Origin: UBA1952 sp965246855
GTDB taxonomy: Bacteria > Bacteroidota > Bacteroidia > Chitinophagales > Chitinophagaceae
NCBI GenBank assembly: GCA_965246855.1
Contig: CBDFFP010000002.1
Coordinates: 372,001-436,000, forward strand
Direction: 5' to 3'
DNA length: 64,000 bases
The notes beneath the pieces were generated by a model, which searched no databases, was not told the DNA's origin, and worked only from the letters and a program-made list of their open reading frames with translations. The position numbers were made by a program, and so were the translations under genes. Below are positions 42,657 to 51,528 of this stretch, piece by piece (positions within the stretch are counted from its first letter, which is position 1; every line of letters begins with the position of its first letter).

Positions 42657-43652
42657 ATGCGGAAAATATTTTTACGCAGCTTTCTTTTGTTTTCGCTTGG
42701 CGTATTTGCCCTTTCGGCGCAGGCGCAAAGAAGATATGACCGTGGCTGGCGCGAGCCGGAACTGAGCGAGCCTGTAGGCTGGTCGCTGGGTATGACGCTC
42801 GGGCTGGCCGACTTGTGGAGCGATGTTGGAACCCGCTCGCCTTTAGACCACTATGCCAATGATAAATACTGGGGCAGCACTCACTATATGGGTGGCGTTT
42901 ACCTGCGCTATGCGTTTCATCCGGCCATTGCGGCGCGCCTGAGCGCCAACTTCGGTACGCTTTATGCCAATGATAACTGGAATCAGGCAAAAGCATTGAA
43001 GGCCGCTTCTCTTGCAGACGATTATGTGCAGCGTTACTTGCGCAATCAGGACGTGCGCAGCTATACTTGGGAAGGCTCCTTGCTGGCTGAGATTACGCCA
43101 TTCCGCTTCAACATGGAGACCGGATTGGCGCGCAAAAGAATGCAGCCTTATCTGCTGGCAGGCGTTGCCGCGTTCAACTACCGTCCGCAAACAACGTGGA
43201 AAAGCCGCAACGGAAACGGCGGTGGTTACGGACAATGGACAGACATCTATGACCTGCATCTGGAAGGCGACGGCTGGCAATTTCCCGGCGCGCCCAAGTT
43301 AAGCGAACGCTGGAATCTGGCCATTCCGATGGGCGTAGGCGTTCGCTGGGATTTGGGAAACAACCTGAGCCTTGGCGCAGAGTTCCTCTATCGCTACACC
43401 TTTACCGATTATATCGACGGTGTATCAGCTACCTACCTGCCCTCCGAGTATTACGCAGCACAGCTTCCACAGGACAGAGTAGGAAAAGCAATAGATCTGG
43501 CAGATAAAACCTGGCAAATCACTGGAAAAGAGTCCTACAACCATGCCGCAGGTGAATTGCGCGGAGACAAATCCAACAACGACGCGTATTCCACTTTCTC
43601 CATCAACTTCTTCTACAAAATCAATCTGCGCCGCAAGCCGTGGTGGTTTTGA
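42657..43652 (+). CDS. DUF6089-type outer-membrane beta-barrel protein
   Basis: 331 residues from ATG 42657, signal peptide MRKIFLRSFLLFSLGVFALSAQAQ. Alternating aromatic strands (WGSTHYMGGVYLRYAFHP, MQPYLLAGVAAFNYRPQT, SLGAEFLYRYTFTDYIDGVS) and a C-terminal strand ending in F-type residues indicate a small barrel. The TDYIDGVSATY block is typical of the Bacteroidota DUF6089 group. Role unknown; perhaps a structural or ligand-binding porin. A near-perfect terminator follows. Confidence 0.82.
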   Translation: MRKIFLRSFLLFSLGVFALSAQAQRRYDRGWREPELSEPVGWSLGMTLGLADLWSDVGTRSPLDHYANDKYWGSTHYMGGVYLRYAFHPAIAARLSANFGTLYANDNWNQAKALKAASLADDYVQRYLRNQDVRSYTWEGSLLAEITPFRFNMETGLARKRMQPYLLAGVAAFNYRPQTTWKSRNGNGGGYGQWTDIYDLHLEGDGWQFPGAPKLSERWNLAIPMGVGVRWDLGNNLSLGAEFLYRYTFTDYIDGVSATYLPSEYYAAQLPQDRVGKAIDLADKTWQITGKESYNHAAGELRGDKSNNDAYSTFSINFFYKINLRRKPWWF

Positions 43653-43685
43653 GGAGTAGAAAGCTTTTAGTAGAAAGTAAAAAGC
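43650..43685. repeat. Dispersed 'AGTAGAAAGCTTTTAG' repeat, copy 2
   Basis: gaggagtagaaagcttttagtagaaagtaaaaagc nearly matches 5390-5425. Confidence 0.6.
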
Positions 43686-43686
43686 T

Positions 43687-43728
43687 CCAAACACCCGTCC
43701 GGTTTTCAGAAACCGGACGGGTGTTTGG
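43687..43728 (+). terminator. Strong terminator hairpin
   Basis: CCAAACACCCGTCCGGTTT tcag AAACCGGACGGGTGTTTGG: a 19-bp perfect stem. Confidence 0.88.
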
Positions 43729-43787
43729 CTATCAAGCCAAATTGATTAAAGGGCCAAGCCCTTGGGCTGTAGCTTATTTTGCAGCCC

Positions 43788-45209
43788 GTGCGCCGATTGT
43801 TTGTTACCAACCTGCTTTTTGTCGTTGCCGTCAATGCGCTGGTGAAGCCGCTTTATATCCTGGGCGTTGACCGCGCGGTGCAGGTGCGGGTTGGCCCGGC
43901 GTCTTTTGGCATTTATCAGGCGCTGGTGAACCTGGGCCTCATCTTCAACGTGCTGCTTGATTTCGGACTGGCGAATTACAACGTGAAGATGGTAGCTGCC
44001 GCGCCTGAACAGCTTCCGCAACGAATGGGGTCTCTACTTACAGCCCGGCTGTTGCTTTCGGCAGTTTTCTCCGGCGTTGTTTTTGGAACGGCGGTGCTAC
44101 TGGGCTACCAGGAGAATTATCTGTGGCTGTTGAGCGGCATACTGCTTATTCAGTGTCTGGCGCAGGCACACCTGTTTTTTCGAAGTTGTCTTTCCGGGCT
44201 TCACAAATTCAAAGCCGACAGTTTGCTCTCAGTTGCCGACCGGATTTTATTGATTGTGCTTTGTGCAGTGCTGTTGCAAAATCCGCATTTCAGTTTGCGT
44301 TGGTTTGTGGGTGCGCAGGTGGCGTGCTATGCCGTCGCATTGATTTTCGGGATGTTGCTGGTCCGGCATTTCTCGGCGGTGAAGTATCGTTTTCGGTTGG
44401 AGATAAAGCCCGTGTGGCAGGCCATGCGCGCGAGTATGCCCTACGCGCTTATCTCCTTTTTGATGTCGTTCTACTTGCGGCTGGATGCGATGCTGATTGA
44501 GCGGATTTCCGGGCCTACGGAAGCGGGAAAATATGCGGCGGCTTACCGGCTGTTGGATGTGGGCCAGATGTTCGGACTGACGTTTGCCTCTTTGTTGCTT
44601 CCGCTTTATGGCAGGCTGTTTGCCGAAAAAAAACCCGTCGCTTCCCTGGTGCAAACGAGCGCGAGTTTACTGTTACCTATTTCCTGTATCGTAGCCGCTG
44701 TTGGCCTGTTCTTCGCCGGGCCGATTATGGAACTTCTCTACGGCGCAAACGGCCCTGCCGAAGCACCGCTCTTTACGGTTTTGATGCTGGCTTTTCCGGC
44801 TTTCTGTCTCACGCATATCTACTCCACACTGATGGCTGCTAATGGCCATTTAAAGAAGATGAATCAGATTGCTGCCGTAGCCTGCGTTGTGAGCCTTGTT
44901 GCAAATTTATTTCTGATTCACCACTACAAAAGTCTGGGTGGTGCCTGGGCCACGTTCCTTACGCAGTGGGTAGTTTCTTCGGCCTATGTGGTATTTGCCA
45001 ACCACACGTCGGGGCTGTCGTTTCGGGGAAAGTGGATAAGCCGGTTTTTGGTGTACGGGATGCTGTCCGTAGCGGTAGGTTATGGGAGTACACTGCTGCC
45101 CCTCGTCTGGTATTTTCAACTCACGCTGATGGGTGCTGTTTTGGCGGCGTTGCTGGTGCCGTTCCGGTTTGTGTCTGTCTCTTCACTGCGGCAACTGACA
45201 GGACGGTGA
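43788..45209 (+). CDS. Oligosaccharide flippase (Wzx-like)
   Basis: About 473 residues, some 12-14 membrane helices. It resembles the polysaccharide biosynthesis protein family (PF13440/PF01943): SMPYALISFLMSFYLRLDAMLIERISGPTEAGKYAAAYRLLDVG and FPAFCLTHIYSTLMAANGHLKKMNQIAAVACVVSLVANLFLI. No ATG is available; GTG 43788, TTG 43779 and TTG 43797 are candidates. A TTATTTTG promoter-like box overlaps this point, so the message may be nearly leaderless. The substrate is probably a lipid-linked glycan. Confidence 0.85.
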   Translation: MRRLFVTNLLFVVAVNALVKPLYILGVDRAVQVRVGPASFGIYQALVNLGLIFNVLLDFGLANYNVKMVAAAPEQLPQRMGSLLTARLLLSAVFSGVVFGTAVLLGYQENYLWLLSGILLIQCLAQAHLFFRSCLSGLHKFKADSLLSVADRILLIVLCAVLLQNPHFSLRWFVGAQVACYAVALIFGMLLVRHFSAVKYRFRLEIKPVWQAMRASMPYALISFLMSFYLRLDAMLIERISGPTEAGKYAAAYRLLDVGQMFGLTFASLLLPLYGRLFAEKKPVASLVQTSASLLLPISCIVAAVGLFFAGPIMELLYGANGPAEAPLFTVLMLAFPAFCLTHIYSTLMAANGHLKKMNQIAAVACVVSLVANLFLIHHYKSLGGAWATFLTQWVVSSAYVVFANHTSGLSFRGKWISRFLVYGMLSVAVGYGSTLLPLVWYFQLTLMGAVLAALLVPFRFVSVSSLRQLTGR

Positions 45210-45228
45210 TTTTGCTTTTTGGGAGAAT

Positions 45229-45385
45229 AGCGAATGTCTGGTGCTATCGCACCAGGTACTGACCTCAGCTCAGGATGGACATAGGTATGTTCGGTACCTT
45301 CCGCGCTATCCTCGCGCAAAGCAAAGCCGTACAAATGCGGGATGGGCATAGGTGTATTCGGTACCCGGCGCGATAGCGCCGGGCG
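45229..45385. repeat. Two REP-like units with GATA/TATC-loop hairpins
   Basis: GGATGGRCATAGGTRTRTTCGGTACC occurs at 45273 and 45340, each followed by a hairpin (ccgcgctatcctcgcgc; CCCGGCGC-GATA-GCGCCGGG). Upstream is TGGTGC-TATC-GCACCA. The stems differ but the loop is GATA or its complement. It lies between the flippase and the M1 peptidase genes. Confidence 0.75.
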
Positions 45386-45462
45386 TGGTTAAAAGCGCCT
45401 TTCTCCAAAAACATTTCAGCCCACATGCTGTAACTTGGGCCTTTCCAAAAAATTCCTTTTCC

Positions 45463-47394
45463 ATGAAACGCTGGCTGTCCCTTTGTTGCTTTATAATCCC
45501 TTTTTTCTCCCAAGCACAAACGCCCTGCGCAGCCGGGAAAATCCGTTCTTTCCAAAGCCAGAATAAAGCCGCGCTTGCCACTGCTGAAGAAGAATGGTAC
45601 GACGTAAAACACGTGGCCCTTGACCTGCGCATCACGCATCTTTCTACCGCCATTAGTGGCAACGTCACCACGCACGCACTTGTGACTGCGCCAACACTTC
45701 CGGTGTATGCGTTCGAATTGGACACGAGCATCACGATTGATTCTGTATTCGTAAACGGCCAGAATCTCCCCATCGCAACAAGCGGAAAAAACATCCGGAA
45801 GGCTACACTTTCCACGCCGCTTTCCGGGGGACAGATGCTAACGGCGCAGGTATTTTACCATGGCCAGCCTCCAAGCGGAACCGGCTTTTTTACGCGCGGA
45901 GTGAATCATTTTTCCCTTCCTTCCGGCACCAATGTCACCTACACACTCGGCGATATGTACTATGCTTCAGAGTGGTGGCCCTGCAAGCAGGACATCCGCG
46001 ACAAGATTGACTCCACCGACTTCTCTATAACCGTTCCGGCCCCGGCAGTGGCGGGCAGCAACGGGATGTTGAAAAACATCATGACCATTTCTCCCACTGA
46101 AACGCGCTATGAGTGGAAGCACCGTTTCCCCATTAAATACTACCTCATCAGCGCCGCCGTTGCGCCCTACACGGAGCGGTCTTACACCATGCAATTCCCG
46201 AACGGCGACACGATGCGCATCCGGAATTTTGTGTACGATCTCGCTGGCATGAACGCGGAAAGCCGCAACGGGTTGGACTCTGTCGGCTACACGTTGAATC
46301 TGTTCTCCGGGCTGTTTGGAAGATATCCTTTTTATGGCGAGAAATACGGCAATTGCGTAGTTCCGCTCAGCGGCGGCATGGAACACCAAACCATGACTTC
46401 GCTGGGCTACAACATTGGCCGCATCGTGCCAATGCACGAGTTAGGCCATCAATGGTGGGGCGATTGTGTGTCGCAAAAAAGCTGGAAGGATATCTGGCTT
46501 TCAGAAGGTTTTGCTTCGTTTTGCGAGTTGCTTTTTATGGAGCATGTGGATGGCCCCGTCGTCACGCAATCGAGCCGCGCCTCCCGTAGTGTAAATGTTA
46601 CGTCGCTGGTAGGCGGCAGCGTGCTGGTAGCCGATACCACCGACCCTTACGCTGTCTTCGACAGCCGCCTGGTGTACGACAAAGGCGCAATGGTGGTGAA
46701 CATGCTGCGCTACATCGCGCCTGCCGACAGCTTGTTCTTTAAAGCCTGCCGGCAGTACCAGCAAGCCTACCAGTACAGCAACGCAAGTACTGATGATTTA
46801 AAGGCTGTTTTTGCTGCTGTTTACGGTCAGTCGCTCGACAGCTTTTTCCGGCAATGGGTGGCGGGGGAAGGCTATCCTGTCTATTCAGTTTCGTGGACGT
46901 ACCGAAGTGGTAACGCTTATGTGCAGCTCCGCCAAAGAACGTCTGTTCCAGCCTCGGTTCCGTTTTTTGAGATACCGGTGGAGATTGGATTTACTACACC
47001 TGCCGGCCCGCAGGTGCAACGCGTTTATCCTACCCAGGACACGCAGCTTTTTGTTTTCCCCATCGCCGACTCGGTTACCGCCATCCGCATAGACCCCGCT
47101 GACCAAATCATTAAAGTCAGGGGCATTGTTTCGCGGAACAATACGCTTTCGGTAACGGATGCCGGCGCAGCTTCAGCTATCTCTATCCATCCCAATCCTG
47201 CTGACGATGCATGGCACGTAGAAGGTCTGCCGTTGCGGACGCGGTGGCAACTCACCGACCTTGCCGGTAAAGAAATCGCTGCCGGACGTACCACGACCAA
47301 TGCGCTTTCTATCCCGGCACAAGCTCTGCCTGCGGGTTTGTATCTCTTCCGGGTAACAGGCGTGGAGAAAGCCTTCCGGCTGCTGCGTCCGTAG
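45463..47394 (+). CDS. Secreted M1-family metallopeptidase with type IX sorting domain
   Basis: 643 residues from ATG 45463, signal peptide MKRWLSLCCFIIPFFSQAQ. N-terminal beta domain (HVALDLRITHLSTAISGNVTTHA), then the catalytic domain with GGMEHQTM (in place of GAMEN) and HELGHQWWGDCVSQKSWKDIWLSEGFA near residue 325: two zinc histidines, catalytic glutamate and the third ligand glutamate. The last ~75 residues are a type A type IX tail (ISIHPNPADDAWHVEGLP to FRLLRP). The enzyme is likely exported to the cell surface, where it would remove N-terminal residues. Confidence 0.92.
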   Translation: MKRWLSLCCFIIPFFSQAQTPCAAGKIRSFQSQNKAALATAEEEWYDVKHVALDLRITHLSTAISGNVTTHALVTAPTLPVYAFELDTSITIDSVFVNGQNLPIATSGKNIRKATLSTPLSGGQMLTAQVFYHGQPPSGTGFFTRGVNHFSLPSGTNVTYTLGDMYYASEWWPCKQDIRDKIDSTDFSITVPAPAVAGSNGMLKNIMTISPTETRYEWKHRFPIKYYLISAAVAPYTERSYTMQFPNGDTMRIRNFVYDLAGMNAESRNGLDSVGYTLNLFSGLFGRYPFYGEKYGNCVVPLSGGMEHQTMTSLGYNIGRIVPMHELGHQWWGDCVSQKSWKDIWLSEGFASFCELLFMEHVDGPVVTQSSRASRSVNVTSLVGGSVLVADTTDPYAVFDSRLVYDKGAMVVNMLRYIAPADSLFFKACRQYQQAYQYSNASTDDLKAVFAAVYGQSLDSFFRQWVAGEGYPVYSVSWTYRSGNAYVQLRQRTSVPASVPFFEIPVEIGFTTPAGPQVQRVYPTQDTQLFVFPIADSVTAIRIDPADQIIKVRGIVSRNNTLSVTDAGAASAISIHPNPADDAWHVEGLPLRTRWQLTDLAGKEIAAGRTTTNALSIPAQALPAGLYLFRVTGVEKAFRLLRP

Positions 47395-47541
47395 CTTTTC
47401 TTTTGGGAGGAAATGCTCCTGTAGTGTTTTAGACCCTTCGTGTTAGCGTTGCTCCCCGACTATGGCGCTATGGCGCGAAGAGAAGAGCGAAGAGTGTAAT
47501 ACACCGTAGCAGTATGTCGTCACGAGTGTCCGCAGAAAAGG

Positions 47542-48054
47542 CTACGGCTTTTGAAGCCATGCATAGTACTGTAGATTCCACTTTCCGGTAGGTGCTACCT
47601 TAATGCCATCCACTGTAAGGCTATCAAAAGGACGCACGCTAAATCGCCCCCCACCGCAAGGGGTTTCTCTGGTGTAGTAATAGCCGGAATCACCGACTTG
47701 AATGTCGGTAATGGTGTGAATCTTAAGGGGCGTGATTATCCGGTAATCCAACCCAAGTTTTAGTTCCACAAAAGAAGCGGCGCTGTCTATAGCTGTGCTT
47801 TTATACATCTGCTGTCCGTCCACTTTAAAGCTGTCTGTGTAAACCCATTGCGAGTCTATGGGTGGTTCCGAGAAATGCGTACCTGCCTTGTAAGAAAACC
47901 AACGAATGGAATCCACTTCTTGCGGCAAATAACCCTCAAAAGCAAGTTTGCAACCGCGCAGATAATAGAAAGGAAAAAAGCAGTCGTACTCTTTTTTCTT
48001 GCAGGAATAAACAGCAAGCAGCAGGAGAAGCGTCGATAAAAGAATCCTTTTCAT
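47542..48054 (-). CDS. Lipoprotein of unknown function
   Basis: 170 residues. Lipoprotein signal with lipobox AVYSC (cysteine 18) followed by KKK. The mature part is beta-rich, with KLAFEGYLPQEVDSIRWFSYKAG and SYYYTRETPCGGG-like segments (GDSGYYYTRETPCGGGRFSVR). No family is recognised. It is monocistronic. Confidence 0.7.
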   Translation of the reverse strand: MKRILLSTLLLLLAVYSCKKKEYDCFFPFYYLRGCKLAFEGYLPQEVDSIRWFSYKAGTHFSEPPIDSQWVYTDSFKVDGQQMYKSTAIDSAASFVELKLGLDYRIITPLKIHTITDIQVGDSGYYYTRETPCGGGRFSVRPFDSLTVDGIKVAPTGKWNLQYYAWLQKP

Positions 48055-48098
48055 GTACAGGTTTGACTTTTGGTTTTCGGGTTCTGATGCAGGCAGTT

Positions 48099-48890
48099 TT
48101 ACCCCACCGTATAATACACGCAGGTCGTCAAAAAATCCCGCACATAGGGCAGTGCGGAAATGAGAGGAAGTTGCTTACGCGGCTGCACGCCAAACTTGTA
48201 GCGGTAGATAGGATTAAGCAGGTAATGCTGCTGTGCCTTCACTTCCATCCCTGATTTCTTTATGATTGCCTCAAAACGCTCAATGGTGATTTGCGTGTCC
48301 TTTATTTCCATCAGCTCGCGAATGGTGTTGTCGCTTTCGCCCATCGCTTTCAACGCTGCCTTGTACAGCGGGCGTGGCAGCAGATGGTACCACGGCAACT
48401 TGCTGGCCCATTTGGTTTTGCAGGTTTGCTGATGGCCGCCGAAGGGCATCATCCACGGCGGAAATCCAAAAAAAATCTGCCCGCCGGGCCGCAGAAAAGT
48501 TTTCAGGTGCGGCACAAATGCTTCCTGATCAGGCACGTGTTCTATCACGTCTTTAAGGATAATCAGGTCGAAAGCACCCCGGTATTTCTCCACAAAATCG
48601 GCGTCGTAAATGTTCTTCAGCAGAAAGACAGCTTTGCCGACGGCGATTTCTTTCGCCAGAAATTCTTCGGCCAGCTCGATGCGAGGCGGATCCAGATCCA
48701 CGCCCACGCAGGTGGCGCCTTTCTCTATAAAGGGAATCAACACACCGCCTTCGCCGCAGCCTACTTCCAACACCGTCGTGCTTTCACCAATAGTCATCGT
48801 TTGCTCCATAAAAGGCAGCACATATTCGCGGCTGTTTTCTACCTGTTGATTAAAACGAAGTTGGTGGTCGGAATGATGTTTCAGGGCCAT
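48099..48890 (-). CDS. Class I SAM-dependent methyltransferase
   Basis: 263 residues. SAM motif I is VLEVGCGEGGVLIPFIEKGATCVGVDLDPPRIE near residue 38; then DLIILKDVIEHVPDQEAFVPHLKTFLRPGGQIFFGFPP. The C-terminal ~100 residues (KTKWASKLPWYHLLPRPLYKAALKAMGE) are typical of sugar- or lipid-linked methyltransferases in polysaccharide clusters, but the substrate is unknown. It points away from the palindrome array at 49.1 kb and from lysS. Confidence 0.82.
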   Translation of the reverse strand: MALKHHSDHQLRFNQQVENSREYVLPFMEQTMTIGESTTVLEVGCGEGGVLIPFIEKGATCVGVDLDPPRIELAEEFLAKEIAVGKAVFLLKNIYDADFVEKYRGAFDLIILKDVIEHVPDQEAFVPHLKTFLRPGGQIFFGFPPWMMPFGGHQQTCKTKWASKLPWYHLLPRPLYKAALKAMGESDNTIRELMEIKDTQITIERFEAIIKKSGMEVKAQQHYLLNPIYRYKFGVQPRKQLPLISALPYVRDFLTTCVYYTVG

Positions 48891-49059
48891 GAAGCAAAAT
48901 AACAGCTAACGCTTGAAAGGCTTCGCATAAAAACATGCGCGCTGCCGGGTGTTTCTTAATAAAGCATTTTCCATCACGCCGTTTGTACCATTCTGTCTGG
49001 GCATTCAAACGGCTAAGATGGAGCAGCACCAGCAGATTTGCGTCTTTCTGAAAGCATTT

Positions 49060-49260
49060 GGGTAATTGCCCCCGACTTGTGGGCAATTACCCAGAACCTG
49101 TGGGGAAATCCCCATAATCTGAGGGCAAATTCCCGTAAATTTTGGGTAATTTCCCGTAGAATTTGGGAAATTGCCCATGAAATTTGGGAAACTGCCCAAA
49201 CAGCGTGGGTATTTCCCTCTAAAATAGGGGCAATTTCCCGCAACTCAAGGGAAATTGCCC
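49060..49260. repeat. Ten GGG-N6-CCC palindromes spaced 21 bp
   Basis: Cores GGGTAATTGCCC, GGGCAATTACCC, GGGGAAATCCCC (4-bp arms), GGGCAAATTCCC, GGGTAATTTCCC, GGGAAATTGCCC, GGGAAACTGCCC, GGGTATTTCCC, GGGCAATTTCCC, GGGAAATTGCCC. Centres are 49065.5, 86.5, 107.5, 128.5, 149.5, 170.5, 191.5, 212, 233.5 and 254.5. The linkers (about 9 bp) share no sequence. One unit lost a base and the next gap regained it, so the phase is restored. It lies between a divergent methyltransferase gene and lysS. Confidence 0.95.
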
Positions 49261-49414
49261 CTACTATCTGGAATCTCTCGTGTGGCCTTTATTTCTGTAA
49301 AGGATAATGGTTGGACCTCTTTATTTTTTTCCGGGAGAAGCTTCTGCCGGGTGCCTCTTCGGTCGTCTCTCCCGGCCACCCTCTGCCGGCCCCCTACAAG
49401 CCCCGTGACCTCCG

Positions 49415-49422
49415 TAATTTCG
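49415..49422 (+). promoter_or_regulatory. Possible -7 box TAATTTCG of lysS
   Basis: TAnnTTCG-type box 5 bp before the lysS ATG. If this is the promoter the transcript would be leaderless or nearly so. Confidence 0.35.
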
Positions 49423-49427
49423 CCGCC

Positions 49428-50945
49428 ATGCAAAATACCCTTAGCGAGCAGGAAATCATACGCCGCGAAAAGCTGGCCGAGCTGCAACGCCTCGGCATTG
49501 ACCCCTACCCCGCACCCACGTTTGACATCTCCCACAAAGCCACTGAAATAAGCGAACATTTCCGGGGCGAAGAAGACGCCGACGCCTACAAAAACGTGTC
49601 GCTCGCAGGCCGCATCATGAGCATCCGCGACATGGGGAAAGCGGCTTTTGCCGTCTTGCAGGACGCTTCGGGCCGCATCCAGATTTACCTGCGCCGCGAC
49701 GACCTCTGTCCCGGCGAAGACAAAACCCTCTACACCACCGTCATCAAAAAGCTGTTGGACATCGGCGATTTCGTGGGCGTAAAAGGTTTTGTTTTTAAAA
49801 CCAAAACCGGAGAGACGTCTATTCACGTAGAAAGCTTTACGCTGCTGGGGAAAGCGTTGCGCCCGCTGCCGATTGTGAAGGAAAAAGACGGAGAGGTCTA
49901 TGATGCCGTTACCGACCCGGAATTCCGTTATCGCCAGCGTTATGCCGACCTTATTGTGAACCCCGGTGTGCGCGATACGTTCACCAAAATCACCAAAATG
50001 AAAGGCGCTATCCGCCGTTTCTTGGATGATCGCGGCGCGCTGGAAGTGGATACGCCGGTGCTGCAACCCATTCCTGGCGGGGCGATTGCACGGCCCTTTG
50101 TGACGCACCACAACGCGCTGGATATTCCCCTGTACCTGCGCATTGCCAACGAATTGTACCTCAAGCGTCTCATTGTGGGCGGCTTTGAATGGGTGTATGA
50201 ATTTAGCCGCAACTTCCGCAACGAAGGCATGGACCGGACGCACAACCCGGAGTTCACGATTCTGGAATGGTACACGGCCTACAAGGATTATTTCTGGATG
50301 ATGGAAACAACAGAAGCGTTGTTGGAAGAAACGGCGATTGCCACCAACGGCAGTGCGGTCTCAGAGGTGAACGGTGTAGAAATCAGCTTTAAAGCGCCCT
50401 ACCCGCGCGTGCCTATTTATGAAGCGATAAAAACCCACACTGGCGTGGATGTTTCCGGGATGGACGAAGCCGCGCTTTTCCAAACCTGCAAAGACCTGAA
50501 GCTGGACGTGGACGCAACGATGGGCAAAGGCAAACTGATTGACACGATTTTCGGCGATCTCTGCGAAGGGCATTTTATCCAGCCGACGTTCATCACCGAC
50601 TATCCGGTAGAGATGAGTCCGCTGACCAAGAAACACCGCGAAAAAGAAGGTCTTGTGGAGCGTTTTGAACTGATTGTGGCGGGCAAAGAAATCGCCAATG
50701 CTTACTCCGAACTGAACGACCCGATAGAGCAGCGCGAGCGTTTTGAAGAACAGGTGCGCCTGATGGAGCGCGGCGACGACGAGGCCATGTACATCGACCA
50801 CGATTTCCTGCGCGCACTGGAGTATGGCATGCCGCCCACCGCAGGCATCGGCATTGGCATTGAGCGGCTGGCGATGCTCCTCACCGGGCAGCATTCCATT
50901 CAGGATGTGCTGCTCTTCCCGCAGATGCGGCCCGAGAATTCGTAG
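49428..50945 (+). CDS. lysS: Lysyl-tRNA synthetase, class II
   Basis: 505 residues from ATG 49428 (MQNTLSEQEIIRREKLAELQRLG); the longer upstream frame is not conserved. N-terminal OB-fold anticodon domain (VSLAGRIMSIRDMGKAAFAVLQDASGRIQIY). Class II core with motif 1 (GVRDTFTKITKMKGAIRRFLDDRGALEVDTPVLQPI), motif 2 (FRNEGMDRTHNPEFTILEWY) and motif 3 (GIGIGIERLAMLL). Charges tRNA-Lys. Length is normal. A terminator follows; the palindrome array lies 170 bp upstream of the start. Confidence 0.96.
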   Translation: MQNTLSEQEIIRREKLAELQRLGIDPYPAPTFDISHKATEISEHFRGEEDADAYKNVSLAGRIMSIRDMGKAAFAVLQDASGRIQIYLRRDDLCPGEDKTLYTTVIKKLLDIGDFVGVKGFVFKTKTGETSIHVESFTLLGKALRPLPIVKEKDGEVYDAVTDPEFRYRQRYADLIVNPGVRDTFTKITKMKGAIRRFLDDRGALEVDTPVLQPIPGGAIARPFVTHHNALDIPLYLRIANELYLKRLIVGGFEWVYEFSRNFRNEGMDRTHNPEFTILEWYTAYKDYFWMMETTEALLEETAIATNGSAVSEVNGVEISFKAPYPRVPIYEAIKTHTGVDVSGMDEAALFQTCKDLKLDVDATMGKGKLIDTIFGDLCEGHFIQPTFITDYPVEMSPLTKKHREKEGLVERFELIVAGKEIANAYSELNDPIEQRERFEEQVRLMERGDDEAMYIDHDFLRALEYGMPPTAGIGIGIERLAMLLTGQHSIQDVLLFPQMRPENS

Positions 50946-50998
50946 GAACACGCCGCGTGTGTCCGCCTAAATCACATGTTCTTGTTGAAATAAAGGAG

Positions 50999-51028
50999 AA
51001 GCCCCTGACAGAAATGCCGGGGGCTTTT
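50999..51028. terminator. Terminator after lysS
   Basis: AAGCCCC tgacagaaatgccg GGGGCTTTTT; serves lysS and possibly the convergent lipoprotein gene. Confidence 0.7.
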
Positions 51029-51043
51029 TAGATTGCTATACGT

Positions 51044-51507
51044 TCAAGGAGTTTTTCTATAATAGCTCTCCAGAGTCTGACTTATGCCTGCTGAATTGAC
51101 GAGCCAGCACTTCTTAAAAACGAGCAAGTCATTATCTATGCTTTTTATGTTGAGCGTATCCCAAATATTAACCTGAAGACTCCTGCCCCATATAATTTTG
51201 GAACTATTCAGGAAGGCATATTGAAAAGAATCCACCGCATTCGTTTCGCCACGACACAAGCTATTTCCCTTGTTGTAGTAAAAAAATCCGTTTGCTTTGT
51301 AAAGCGTAAAATCGTCTTGCAAACATGCTTCAAGGTCACGGGAGAAAGCAGTAGAGATTTGGGTTTCTCCCGTCGCGTCGGTATTTGTCAGGACTCGTTT
51401 TTCCAACTGCCACTTGCCCAGAATAGCGCCCGGCGGGTTAATGGTGTCTTTGTTGCAGGAGGCGAACACAGTGGAAATGCAAACAGCAAAAAGGACGCCT
51501 TTTTCAT
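51044..51507 (-). CDS. Lipoprotein, paralogue of the next gene, frameshifted in the signal peptide
   Basis: Translation from ATG 51507 gives MKKASFLLFAFPL, a signal-peptide start. One base is then missing (about 51466-51470), so the lipobox VFASCNKDT and the rest (GAILGKWQLEKRVLT..., DSFQYAFLNSSKIIWG) are in another frame. An in-frame GTG just before FASC could only make a protein without its signal. The neighbour at 51529 has the same plan (ALFASCNKDTPNP, IGKWKTEKT, DSFQYTHSM), so this is a tandem duplicate that has decayed or carries a sequencing error. Lipocalin-like family. Confidence 0.65.
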
Positions 51508-51528
51508 AGCAATACGCATGTTAAAAGA

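Noticed and set aside
49060..49260. CRISPR array
   Set aside because: The units are 12-bp palindromes with 9-bp linkers and a 21-bp period, far too short for repeat-spacer architecture, and no cas gene is near. The same applies to the other periodic arrays.
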